DNA from: DATAEU01 sp046724395
GTDB taxonomy: Bacteria; Actinomycetota; UBA4738; HRBIN12
Direction of reading: 5' to 3'
Length of the DNA: 38,156 bases
NCBI GenBank assembly: GCA_046724395.1
Contig: JBKOWM010000095.1
Coordinates: forward strand, 1-38,156
In this document: positions 1 to 7,023 of the stretch, one piece after another
Numbering within the stretch: the stretch's first letter is position 1
Layout of the letters: the number at the start of each line of letters is the position of its first letter
Program-made: the position numbers and the translations under genes
Notes under the pieces: generated by a model
Seen by the model: the letters and a program-made list of their open reading frames with translations, nothing else
Databases searched by the model: none
What the model was told of the DNA's origin: nothing

Positions 1-2
1 CG

Positions 3-305
3 AGGAGGGCGGAGACTCCGTACGCGGATGACGGTGTCGGATGGGGTTCGGCCCGAGCGCGGTACGGGATGGCCGACGGGGCCCGAAACGAGATCCGATT
101 CACCGCAGTCTTGCGCCGCGAGGCTGGACGCTGGCGGCTCGTGCAGGGACACTCCTCGATCGGCGTGCCGAACGAGCAGGCGTTCGGCATTAGCGATGGC
201 GACGTAGGCAAGCGAACACATCGCGGTCTCGGCTTCGTCGCTTGTCGCCTCAGGACACGACGATCTTCCCGACCATCGAGGAATGGATCGAGCAGTGATA
301 CTTGA
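3..305 (+). CDS. SnoaL-like / NTF2-fold protein, C-terminal fragment
   Basis: The reading frame is open to the left edge of the window, so only the C-terminal part is present. The segment around residues 33-56 (RFTAVLRREAGRWRLVQGHSS, followed by IGVPNEQAFG) matches the last beta strands of SnoaL_3/NTF2-like proteins, where a basic, aromatic-rich strand ends in H-x-S-x-G-V-P-N-E. These are small cone-shaped domains that act as enzymes or ligand-binding modules. The frame stays open for about 30 more codons of low-complexity Arg/Ser sequence after the conserved part, and this tail overlaps the end of the convergent cupredoxin gene by 56 bases. The true stop may have been lost to a nearby frameshift. 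The function of the missing N-terminal part cannot be seen. Confidence 0.6.
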   Translation, partial: RRAETPYADDGVGWGSARARYGMADGARNEIRFTAVLRREAGRWRLVQGHSSIGVPNEQAFGISDGDVGKRTHRGLGFVACRLRTRRSSRPSRNGSSSDT

Positions 306-627
306 ACGTCCCGGCCTTCTTGAACACGCGGCTGAAGGTCTCACCGGGGGCGAGCGTGCCCGAGTCCCACAATCCTCCCTTATTCGACGTCGTGGTGTGA
401 TTGACACTCCCGCGATTCTTCCACTTCAGCCTCGTGCCCTTTGCGACCGTGATGGCCTTGGGCTTGAACGCGAAGTCGACGATCTTCACCCGCTCGGCCG
501 AGGTCGACGCGAGCGCTGACGCGCCGCTTCGTTGAACGCGACCGATCGCGATACCCGGCACCCCCAGGGAGCCGACCAGCCCGGCCGCGACGAGCATTGT
601 CATGCCGAGCCTCGGCACTCTTCGCAT
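250..627 (-). CDS. secreted cupredoxin (plastocyanin/azurin-like copper protein)
   Basis: This 125-residue protein has a signal peptide (about residues 1-28, MRR then a hydrophobic core) and one cupredoxin domain from about residue 46. Type 1 copper ligands are all visible: His77 (in NHTTT), Cys112, His115 and Met118 in YHCSIHSSMVGKI. It probably works outside the membrane as a single-electron carrier or copper-binding protein. The ATG at 625-627 is preceded by GGGAG at suitable spacing; the longer upstream frame lacks protein-like composition and was not used. The downstream neighbour on the other strand overlaps its 3' end. The next gene in the same direction (upstream, a secreted beta-propeller) lies 44 bases away, so the two exported proteins could be co-transcribed. 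Confidence 0.9.
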   Translation of the reverse strand: MRRVPRLGMTMLVAAGLVGSLGVPGIAIGRVQRSGASALASTSAERVKIVDFAFKPKAITVAKGTRLKWKNRGSVNHTTTSNKGGLWDSGTLAPGETFSRVFKKAGTFKYHCSIHSSMVGKIVVS

Positions 628-671
628 CTGAGTCTCCCTTCGCACTCTGCCCGCACATCGATCGCGGTTTG

Positions 672-1772
672 CTACGGATACGTCGTCCCCGGGGCATCGA
701 TCCTGCCGAACAGGCCGTGGGTCTCGTCGTCGGGACCCGCAGTGAAGTACAGCGCATCGGACGGACCGGCGTTCGCGTCGTTGCCGAACCCGAGGCCCCA
801 CAGACCGTCGATCACGATCGCGCGACCGGACGCCTGCGCGAGCGTGCCGTCGAGCGCCGGCGCACCCGTCGCCGAGAGATCGAAGGCGTGGATGCGTCCA
901 TCGCCGAAGTTCCCAACGAGCAGGTCGCCCCCGAAGGATCCGAACGAGTCGGGCGCGATCGCGAGTCCCCACGGCGCGTTCAACGGCCCCCGCGTCGCGA
1001 CGCGCCCGAGCAGCGTCCCGGCCGTGTCGAACCGGTCGACGAACCCCTTGTGCTCGCCCGCGACGTCGTCCTCAGCCTCGGCGTCCTGCTTGGCGTACGT
1101 CACGAAGATGTCGCCACCGATGTTCTGAATGCCGAAGGGCGCGAACCCGCTCGGGATGCCAGGGTCCGTGAAGGCGCCCCGCATCTTGACCCGGTCGAAC
1201 GATTCGTCGAACACGTCGACCCGACGGTTGTGGAAGTCGGTCGCGTACAGGAAGTCGCCGTCGACCGTCGACGCGATCGCGAGGCCCTTGTAGATCGCAT
1301 CGCGTCCCGAGCGATCGACGACTTTGAACGTCCGCGTCGACGGCGGAGTCGTCGTACCGACGGTCGGGCTCCACCCGCGGATCGTCCCCAATTCCGTAGC
1401 GAACACGAACAGCGCCGAGGCCGTCGTCGTTGCGTCCGTCACGGCGAACCCGGCGCCGCCGTTGAAGACGGTACCCGTGGGCGCTCCCTTGACCTTCACG
1501 ACGAGCGGCTGTGGAACGCCGTCGCCGTCATAGAGGGTGGAGGTGTTCGTCGCGTTGTTCGCCGACCACCAGAACGTCGTCGGTCCGGCCGCCAGGCCCC
1601 AGGCGTTCACGAGGTTCCGATCCGTCGCCGCCGCGACGCCCGGCTCGTCGGAAACGAGTTTGGTCACCGTGTAGCCGGTGGTCTGCCCGGCCGCGGGCGA
1701 GCCCATTGCGATACTCACCATCACGCCGAGCACGAGCGCGCCGGCCCACAACCTCCCGACGATCCCCTTCAT
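672..1772 (-). CDS. secreted TIGR03118 family protein (beta-propeller-like)
   Basis: This 366-residue protein has an N-terminal signal peptide (basic start, hydrophobic segment to about residue 29, AAGQ cleavage region). The body matches the TIGR03118 family: NLVNAWGLAAGPTTFWWSANN near residues 53-73, TVFNG, KGLAIA, LYATDFHNRRVDVFD, FAPFGIQNIGG, and APWGLAIAP...LLVGNFGDGRIHAFD. Repeated G-L-A and N-F-G-D-G-x-I units suggest a six- or seven-bladed propeller. The biochemical role of the family is not known. No C-terminal sorting motif is visible. The ATG at 1770-1772 is preceded by an AAGGAGGGG-type ribosome site on the minus strand. It precedes the cupredoxin gene in the same direction. Confidence 0.85.
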   Translation of the reverse strand: MKGIVGRLWAGALVLGVMVSIAMGSPAAGQTTGYTVTKLVSDEPGVAAATDRNLVNAWGLAAGPTTFWWSANNATNTSTLYDGDGVPQPLVVKVKGAPTGTVFNGGAGFAVTDATTTASALFVFATELGTIRGWSPTVGTTTPPSTRTFKVVDRSGRDAIYKGLAIASTVDGDFLYATDFHNRRVDVFDESFDRVKMRGAFTDPGIPSGFAPFGIQNIGGDIFVTYAKQDAEAEDDVAGEHKGFVDRFDTAGTLLGRVATRGPLNAPWGLAIAPDSFGSFGGDLLVGNFGDGRIHAFDLSATGAPALDGTLAQASGRAIVIDGLWGLGFGNDANAGPSDALYFTAGPDDETHGLFGRIDAPGTTYP

Positions 1773-1842
1773 GACCCCTCCTTCGCCCGGCCGGACCGAA
1801 GATCTGGGCGATCAAGCGCCCGCCGACCCAGGTACTACGCGG

Positions 1843-1862
1843 CCGATCCGACGCCGGATCGG
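1843..1862. repeat. 8-bp perfect inverted repeat (hairpin)
   Basis: CCGATCCG at 1843-1850 and CGGATCGG at 1855-1862 are perfect complements around a four-base loop (ACGC). On the plus strand it is followed by ACTTTCTCC, only a weak T-run. It lies about 70-90 bases upstream of the secreted propeller gene and could be an operator or a 5' leader hairpin. Confidence 0.5.
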
Positions 1863-2164
1863 ACTTTCTCCTCGAAGATCTCCAGCTGATGCGGCTCTCG
1901 CCCCGCGAAGGCGTCGGCGTGCGATGCCACCCGGCGACCGACCGACGGCGTAGCCCGGGCTCGGGGGCGCGTCGTTGCGCGCCGAGACGCAACCGCCACG
2001 ATGGGCCATGTGCTCCGGGGGGACGTTTTCCCGATAGAAGAGGCGAGATGACGTGGACGCCTTTCCCCCCAGGCGGGTGCTCGCCGTCGAAGCGGCCGTC
2101 AGCGCTACCGCAGCTGGTCCGCTCCGACGGCGGGCACATCCACGTGATCGACTCCGACTAGCAC

Positions 2165-2180
2165 GCGGGGCGCTCCCCGC
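2165..2180 (+). terminator. GC-rich hairpin, possible terminator
   Basis: GCGGGG (2165-2170), loop CGCT, CCCCGC (2175-2180). It starts four bases after a TAG that closes a 37-codon frame, but no T-run follows, so a terminator role is only a guess. Confidence 0.25.
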
Positions 2181-2269
2181 TCATCGGGGCGGGCCTCCGC
2201 GTGGCGCAGCCGCGGCCCCGGTGTCCGCGCCCCGCCGTATCGTTTCCGCTCCTCAGCGCCGGGGGCCAC

Positions 2270-2614
2270 ATGATCACGATCCAGGACGTTCGGGCCTTCG
2301 CGATGACGCTTCCCCGCACGACCGAGGCGCTTGTGCACGACCGCGTCAAGTTCCGCGTCGGAAGGATCGTCTACCTCGCCTTCTCGCGCGACGAGACCGT
2401 CATGGGGTTCGCCTTCCCGAAGGAGGAGCGCGAGGCGATGGTGCGGTCCGAGCCCAAGAAGTTCGTCATGCCCGGGACGTCGGACCTCCGATACCGGTGG
2501 CTCGAGGTGCGGCTCGACGCGATCGACGAGGCCGAGATGCGTGAACTCGTTCTCGACGCGTGGCGGATGGTCGTGCCCAGGCGCGTTGCGGCCGCCTACG
2601 ATGGCGACGCCTGA
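2270..2614 (+). CDS. MmcQ/YjbR family protein
   Basis: This 114-residue protein has the MmcQ/YjbR (CyaY-like fold) pattern: an N-terminal helix (ITIQDVRAFAMTLPRTTEAL), the strand pair VKFRVGRIVYLAFSRDETVMGFAFPKEEREAMV, then KKFVMPGT, RYRWLEVRLDAID and a C-terminal helix (MRELVLDAWRMVVPRRVAAAY). The family is widespread and sometimes described as DNA-binding, but its molecular role is unsettled. The start at 2270 is chosen because the frame upstream to 2201 is Pro/Arg-rich and not family-like; the sequence before the ATG (GCCGGGGGCCAC) gives only a weak ribosome site. The gene stands alone, 56 bases before the next gene. Confidence 0.88.
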   Translation: MITIQDVRAFAMTLPRTTEALVHDRVKFRVGRIVYLAFSRDETVMGFAFPKEEREAMVRSEPKKFVMPGTSDLRYRWLEVRLDAIDEAEMRELVLDAWRMVVPRRVAAAYDGDA

Positions 2615-2670
2615 CCGCGTCCTGTCGCGCAGGGCAGCATCGCGACGAGCGTTCGGCTAGCATCCGGGCG

Positions 2671-3138
2671 ATGTCGTATTTCTTCGCGTATGGCGCCCGG
2701 ATGAACCCCGACACCATGCGGAGCGACGCGCCGGACGCCGTCGCGATCGGGCCCGCGCGCCTGGACGGCTACCGTCTGGTGTTCAACGTCCCAAGCCGGT
2801 CGTGGGGTGGCGGCGCGGCCAACGCCGTCCCGGCTCCCGGCGGACGCCTCTGGGGCGTGCTGTGGGACGTCGGTGACGTCGACCTAAAGGCCCTCGACTC
2901 GTTCCGCGGTGACGAGACCATGCAGCAGGTGTTGGAAGTCCCCGTGCAGGGTCCCGAGGGAGCGGTCACGGCGACGACGTTCGCGGTCGATTCACCGGAA
3001 CGGTTCGTGGCGCCGACGGATCGCTACCTCGCGATGCTGCGGGCGGTGGCCGAGGACCACGGATTGCCGGAGGACGCACTCTCGGAGATCGATGCGGCGG
3101 CACGCGGAGGGGCTCGCGGGCAGGCGCCCTCCATCTGA
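2671..3138 (+). CDS. gamma-glutamylcyclotransferase (AIG2)-like protein, catalytic Glu replaced
   Basis: This 155-residue protein aligns along its length with gamma-glutamylcyclotransferases: YFFAYGARM (residues 3-11) for the YFAYGSN phosphate-binding loop, SWGGGAANAV, LWGVLWDV (60-67) and a C-terminal helix with HGLPED. In active GGCT the general-base Glu lies in the L-D-x-x-E-G motif; here that stretch reads LDSFRG (75-80), so Arg79 stands where Glu is expected, and the G-x-Y after it is also absent. Glu82 is nearby but two or three positions off. It may be inactive, or use another base or substrate. The ATG at 2671 puts the conserved YFAYG motif at the usual N-terminal position. The 37 codons upstream in frame are Arg-rich filler. 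Confidence 0.82.
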   Translation: MSYFFAYGARMNPDTMRSDAPDAVAIGPARLDGYRLVFNVPSRSWGGGAANAVPAPGGRLWGVLWDVGDVDLKALDSFRGDETMQQVLEVPVQGPEGAVTATTFAVDSPERFVAPTDRYLAMLRAVAEDHGLPEDALSEIDAAARGGARGQAPSI

Positions 3139-3210
3139 CGCCGATCCGCCTGGACGGTTCCGCACACCAAGGCATAGCGTCGAGGGAAGCCATAGACAGG
3201 GGGTCGAGTG

Positions 3211-4140
3211 ATGGGCGCACGGCGGAAGTGGCTACGACGGATGTTCGCTCTCCAGATGCTCACAGTCGTGTTCGTCGTCCTTTTGGTCTCGCCCGCCGCC
3301 GCGGCGGCGGGCGACTCGGACCTCGGCCTGGACGACCAGGTGATCCTGAACGGACGACTCGTCGTGCCGGAGGGTGGGAGCGTGGGGTCGGCCGTCATCT
3401 TCAACGGCCCGGCGACGATCGACGGGACCGTCCGTGAATCGCTCGTCGTGTTCAACGGTCGCACGCAGATCTCGGGAACCGTCGACGGCGACGTGGTTGT
3501 CTTCAACGGCTCGGTCTCCCTTACCTCGAGCGCAGTCGTCGGCGGAGACCTCGTCACGCAGTCCACGCCACAGGTCGCCGATGGCGCAAGCGTCCGCGGG
3601 AGCCAGCAGAGCGTCGCGACCCGATTCGACTTCGAGAACATCGGCTTCGCGAGCCGAATCGCGTGGTGGATCGGCTACTCGGTCTCCACGCTCGTGCTCG
3701 GCGTCCTCTTGCTGCTCCTGATTCCGAACCTCGACGCTCGCATTCGCGCAGCGTGGCGAGGATGGACGGGACAATCCATCGGCTTCGGCGCCGGGCTGTT
3801 CTTCCTGCTTCCGATCGCGGCGGTGATCTTGCTCATCACGGTCGTCGGGATCCCGCTCGGGCTGTTCCTGCTCCTCGGGCTGGCGCTGCTGTACACGGTC
3901 GGTTACGTCGCCGGCGCGCACCTGCTCGGAACGCTGCTGATCCGGCCGCCGACCTCACGATTCGTCGTGTTCCTGGCCGGCTGGGCGATTCTGCGCGTCG
4001 TCGGGCTCATTCCGTTCCTCGGCGGTCTCGTGTGGCTGGTCGCCGCGATCCTCGGACTCGGCACCCTCGCGGTTGCGGCCCGACGGGCCGAGCCGCCGGT
4101 GGTGACGGCTCAAGCCCTCCCCGAGCGACCCGCGGCTTGA
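3211..4140 (+). CDS. bactofilin-like (polymer-forming) repeat domain with C-terminal membrane helices
   Basis: This 309-residue protein starts with a signal peptide or signal anchor (about 1-33). Residues 44-130 are short beta-helix repeats of the type VIFNG-x-x-x-I-x-GTV (ILNG, IFNG, VFNG, VFNG), as in bactofilins and DUF8173-like integral membrane proteins. Four or five hydrophobic segments follow (about 152-172, 190-212, 214-235, 250-290). It probably displays the beta-helix outside the membrane, with the helices anchoring it, perhaps as a scaffold. A GTG at 3208 is also in frame, but AGGGGG at 3198-3203 is better spaced for the ATG at 3211. The TGA overlaps the TTG start of the downstream cyclase by four bases, so the two are likely translated together. 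Confidence 0.82.
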   Translation: MGARRKWLRRMFALQMLTVVFVVLLVSPAAAAAGDSDLGLDDQVILNGRLVVPEGGSVGSAVIFNGPATIDGTVRESLVVFNGRTQISGTVDGDVVVFNGSVSLTSSAVVGGDLVTQSTPQVADGASVRGSQQSVATRFDFENIGFASRIAWWIGYSVSTLVLGVLLLLLIPNLDARIRAAWRGWTGQSIGFGAGLFFLLPIAAVILLITVVGIPLGLFLLLGLALLYTVGYVAGAHLLGTLLIRPPTSRFVVFLAGWAILRVVGLIPFLGGLVWLVAAILGLGTLAVAARRAEPPVVTAQALPERPAA

Positions 4141-5432
4141 ACCGACGCTGGATCACGAACACGGCAGCTCTGCTCGCCCGGATCGGGGCTGATCCGCAGG
4201 ACGACGAGGAGCTGCGTCAGAAGAAGCGGCTCCTCGTTCTGCTCGCGGTCCTGATCCTGCCCGTGTCGGTGGTGTGGGGCAGTCTGTACCTCGCCTTCGG
4301 CGAGCGCGTCGGGATCATTCCGTTCGTCTACTTCGCCGTCTCCGCCGGATCGCTCGTGGTCTTTGCACGAACGCGTAACTTCCGTTTTCTTCTCCAGACT
4401 CAGCTCCTCGACATCCTCCTGACGACGACGGTCGGGCAGATGTTCATCGGTGGATTCCTCGCTTCGGGCGGCGTCGCGCTCTGGGGCATCCTGGCTCCGC
4501 TCGGAGCGCTCGTCTTCCTCGACCTGCGCGACGCAGTCCGCTGGTTCGTGGGGTTCGTCGTGGTGTTCCTGTTCACGGGCTTCGCGGGCGAGGTGTTGTT
4601 CGTCGATGCCGGCCTTCCCACGTCGTTTACGACCACGATGCTCGCGCTGAACATCGTCGGCGCCGGAGGCGTCGCGTTCACGCTCCTCGCATTCTTCGCG
4701 AAGCAGCGCAACGAAGCCCTGGCGGCGCTCAGGCGCGAGCAGGATAGATCCGAGCGGCTTCTCGTGAACATCCTGCCAGCCTCGGTCGCCGAGCGGCTGA
4801 AGGCGGCGACCCAGCGAATCGCCGATCAGTTCGCGTCGGCCTCGATCCTGTTCGCAGACGTCGTCGACTTCACCCCGCTCGCTCAACGTCTCCCGCCCGC
4901 CGAAGTCGTCGGTGTCCTCGATGAACTGTTCTCCCGGTTCGACGCGCTCGTCGAGCGGCACGGGCTCGAGAAGATCAAGACGATCGGCGATTGCTACATG
5001 GCGGCCTCCGGAGTGCCGGATCCGCGTCCCGATCACGCCCGCATGGCCGCGCTCCTTGCGCTCGACATGCAAGATGCGGTCGCCAGCTCAGCGGTCGCGC
5101 GCGAGTGTCACCTCGTGCTGAGGATCGGGATCAACTCGGGTCCGGTCGTGGCCGGTGTCATCGGGACGAAACGCTTCCTCTACGACCTATGGGGCGATGC
5201 CGTGAACACGGCGAGTCGGATGGAGTCCCACAGCACGCCCGGCGACATCCAAATCACGCGGGCGACCTATGAGCTGTTGAAGGACGAGTTCGTCTGCAGG
5301 CCGCGCGGGACGATCGTCATCAAGGGCATAGGCCCGATGGAAACCTGGTACCTCGAGGGATCCCGAGCGGACGATGTTCGAACCGAGCCGGGCGTGGTCG
5401 CGGAGGAGCCGGCCCCCGGCGCACATCGTTGA
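4137..5432 (+). CDS. membrane-bound class III adenylate cyclase
   Basis: This 431-residue protein has about six N-terminal membrane segments (31-190), a short coiled-coil or signalling helix (190-222, ending NILPASVAERL, typical of this class) and a class III cyclase domain (about 234-408). Metal-binding Asp241 (FADVVDFT) and Asp285 (IGDCYMA), the purine-specifying pair Lys279 and Asp350 (LYDLWG), and the transition-state Asn357 and Arg361 (GDAVNTASRM) are all present, which predicts ATP as substrate and cAMP as product. No ATG or GTG is near the 5' end. A TTG at 4137 overlaps the stop of the preceding membrane gene (TTGA), and the frame from there gives the usual length. A cAMP target could be the SulP/cNMP-domain transporter at about 10-12.5 kb, which is inference. 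Confidence 0.92.
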   Translation: MNRRWITNTAALLARIGADPQDDEELRQKKRLLVLLAVLILPVSVVWGSLYLAFGERVGIIPFVYFAVSAGSLVVFARTRNFRFLLQTQLLDILLTTTVGQMFIGGFLASGGVALWGILAPLGALVFLDLRDAVRWFVGFVVVFLFTGFAGEVLFVDAGLPTSFTTTMLALNIVGAGGVAFTLLAFFAKQRNEALAALRREQDRSERLLVNILPASVAERLKAATQRIADQFASASILFADVVDFTPLAQRLPPAEVVGVLDELFSRFDALVERHGLEKIKTIGDCYMAASGVPDPRPDHARMAALLALDMQDAVASSAVARECHLVLRIGINSGPVVAGVIGTKRFLYDLWGDAVNTASRMESHSTPGDIQITRATYELLKDEFVCRPRGTIVIKGIGPMETWYLEGSRADDVRTEPGVVAEEPAPGAHR

Positions 5433-5477
5433 GACAAGATCCAAGAGCCGGGCGGCCTCAGCGCGTACGCTGGCGAT

Positions 5478-5888
5478 GTGAGACGCGTCGTGCTGGTCGC
5501 TGCGGTGATCGTCGCGATCTCGGCGGCGACGCCCGACGGCGCGGCCGCGCGGGGTCGTACGTTCGTCGTCAACAACTGCCACCGCGTGACGTTTCGCCCG
5601 AACTACATCCTGTTCGCGTGCGCCGACGGCGGATTCTACGCGACGGAGCTTGCTTGGAGCAGCTGGCACCCGTTCCGAGCGGTCGGGCGTGGGATGTTCC
5701 ACCAGAACGACTGCGATCCGTCGTGTGCGGGCGGGACGTTCCACCGCGTCACGGGGTCGATCGTCCTCAAGGACCGCGGCCGTTGTCCGGGCGTTCGTCA
5801 TTACGTTTTCATGCGGGCCGTAATAAGGTTCGACCGCGCGCTGCTGGGCCGGGATCTGGTTCGAGCGGAGACGGGCTGCCCCCTCTAG
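5478..5888 (+). CDS. secreted six-cysteine protein, actinobacterial type
   Basis: This 136-residue protein begins at a GTG with a signal peptide (about 1-25, cleavage near AAARG). The mature part has cysteines at 34, 48, 79, 83, 103 and 134 and a pattern I associate with small secreted actinobacterial proteins: ILFACADG, WSSWHPFRAVGRGMF, NDCDPSCAGGTF, then a basic, Cys-containing C-terminal half. The even number of cysteines suggests three disulfide bonds outside the cell. The function is unknown. It lies 45 bases after the adenylate cyclase in the same direction and may be in the same transcript. Confidence 0.8.
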   Translation: MRRVVLVAAVIVAISAATPDGAAARGRTFVVNNCHRVTFRPNYILFACADGGFYATELAWSSWHPFRAVGRGMFHQNDCDPSCAGGTFHRVTGSIVLKDRGRCPGVRHYVFMRAVIRFDRALLGRDLVRAETGCPL

Positions 5889-6041
5889 GTCAAGACTGCC
5901 CGAGGTAGGCGAGAACGGCCAGGACCCGGCGGTGATCATCCCGCCTGGCCGGCGGCAACCCGCTGCTGGTCGCGCTCGGCGCCGCGATCATGCCCGCCGT
6001 GGCTGGTGTGGACGGCCACGACGATCCGCGGTCTTTTCGAA

Positions 6042-6188
6042 CTAGGGGTTCCGTCTCTTGAGCGCGTTGACGAGGTCGCGCTCAACCCTGGGCAGCTCCG
6101 GCCACTTGTCAATCTCTCGCTGAAGCTCGTCGGCCTCCGCGCGCGTCATCCAGACGGCCACCTGATCGTCGCGCGACTCCACTCTCAT
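6042..6188 (-). CDS. small charged hypothetical protein
   Basis: This 48-residue product (MRVESRDDQVAVWMTRAEADELQREI, then a Trp-Pro, Arg-rich end) starts at an ATG preceded by GGAGGGA at six bases, an excellent ribosome site, although the frame runs 22 codons further upstream. The central MTRAEADELQREIDKWPE has the shape of a helix of a small DNA-associated or antitoxin-like protein, but I recognise no family. It is monocistronic and divergent from the methyltransferase gene. Confidence 0.6.
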   Translation of the reverse strand: MRVESRDDQVAVWMTRAEADELQREIDKWPELPRVERDLVNALKRRNP

Positions 6189-6483
6189 GGCGGATCCCTC
6201 CGTGATGGTTGTCCTCACACCCGTACTTACCCTCGAACGCGCATCTCGCCTCATCCACCTTCCGATTCCCGCCGTCCCCGGCCGTGATCAGGCCGTCCTT
6301 TGGCCGTCCTCGGGCTACTTCACGGCGCGCCTCGTCAGATCGCGCCACGTGTGGGGTCCGACCCGTCCCGAGCTTCCACTGGAACTGGCTACTGGGTCGG
6401 TCCCGTAGACGGGGAGCCGGGCGGCCCCTCTCCGCCGCGCTTCGCGCGGTCGAGACTCGTGCATTGAAGGGCGGTGACGACCG
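6189..6483. other. intergenic region between divergent genes, with a 6-bp hairpin
   Basis: About 295 bases lie between the small minus-strand gene and the methyltransferase gene. The stretch holds a short perfect hairpin, CCGCGC-TTC-GCGCGG at 6435-6449, without a T-run, and a weaker separated pair CCGACCC / GGGTCGG further upstream. No ORF in it looks like a protein. It should hold both promoters. Confidence 0.45.
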
Positions 6484-6990
6484 ATGCTGCGGGAGCTCGA
6501 GCGACCTCAAGGACCGGCGGGTGGTGGACGGCGAATCGATCTGAGGGCACTGATCGGCAGCGGAGACAGGATCACGCTGTTTACGCTGCCGTTCCTGATC
6601 GTCGGGGTCGTCCTGAACGTCGCGTTCCCTTCGCTCTTCGACGTCGGCGGTCCGCCCGCGGCCCTCGCGACGATCTCCATCGCGCTTTCGGTCGCGGGGA
6701 TCGCGATCTGGCTCTGGTCCGTGGCCCTGCTCCTCACCCGGGCGCGGCGAGGAGAACTGATCACGACCGGTCCGTTCCGTCTGGTAAAGCACCCGATCTA
6801 CACGAGCGTCGCGCTGTTGGTTCTTCCCTGGACCGGCTTCCTCCTCGACACGTGGCTTGGAGCGCTCCTCGGCGTCGTCATATACGTCGGCGCCCGGATG
6901 TTCGCTCCGGCCGAAGACGCGGAGCTCTCGAAGAGGTTCGGGAGCGAGTGGACGCGGTACCGCGACACGATCGCCGTGCCGTGGCTCTGA
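6484..6990 (+). CDS. isoprenylcysteine carboxyl methyltransferase (ICMT/PEMT)-family membrane protein
   Basis: This 168-residue protein has about four membrane helices and the C-terminal signature of the ICMT/PEMT family: GPFRLVKHPIYTSVALLVLPW (about 100-120), where the N-x-x-R-x-P-H-Y-like loop binds S-adenosylmethionine, and EDAELSKRFGSEWTRYRDTI near the end (E-x-x-L-x-x-x-F-G-x-E-W-x-x-Y). It is probably a SAM-dependent methyltransferase for a lipid or small hydrophobic substrate. The substrate is not visible in the sequence. The first 25 residues are Gly/Arg-rich, so a downstream start cannot be excluded. It converges on the GT4 gene with 33 bases between stops. Confidence 0.85.
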   Translation: MLRELERPQGPAGGGRRIDLRALIGSGDRITLFTLPFLIVGVVLNVAFPSLFDVGGPPAALATISIALSVAGIAIWLWSVALLLTRARRGELITTGPFRLVKHPIYTSVALLVLPWTGFLLDTWLGALLGVVIYVGARMFAPAEDAELSKRFGSEWTRYRDTIAVPWL

Positions 6991-7023
6991 GCGGGCGCAT
7001 CGCCGACCGAACGCACCGCTCGA

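Larger units (their letters stand above)
1773..2269. other. intergenic region between divergent secreted propeller and YjbR genes
   Basis: No convincing protein gene fills this stretch of about 500 bases. It holds two hairpins (1843-1862 and 2165-2180, listed separately). A 37-codon frame at 2048-2161 starts ATG after GAGGCGAG and ends immediately before the second hairpin, but its product (rich in Pro and Ser, ending IHVIDSD) matches no family I know. The region must also hold the promoters for the two divergent genes; I cannot pick out -35/-10 boxes with confidence. Confidence 0.5.

Noticed and set aside
1889..2161. 90-codon plus-strand frame including LSPREGVGVRC, reminiscent of a LuxR helix-turn-helix start
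   Set aside because: The similarity stops after a few residues and the rest is Arg/Pro-rich; only the 37-codon end with a ribosome site was worth a mention.
5889..6041. Protein-like phrases in two frames (GENGQDPAVIIPP and LAGGNPLLVALGAAIMPAVAGVDGHDD)
   Set aside because: They could be a remnant of a broken gene, but no family match is visible and the stretch is too short to support a pseudogene call.
6355..6420. GGTCCGACCC and GGGTCGGTCCC pair resembling a tRNA T-arm
   Set aside because: The arm is not a consistent cloverleaf, no acceptor stem or anticodon arm could be found.
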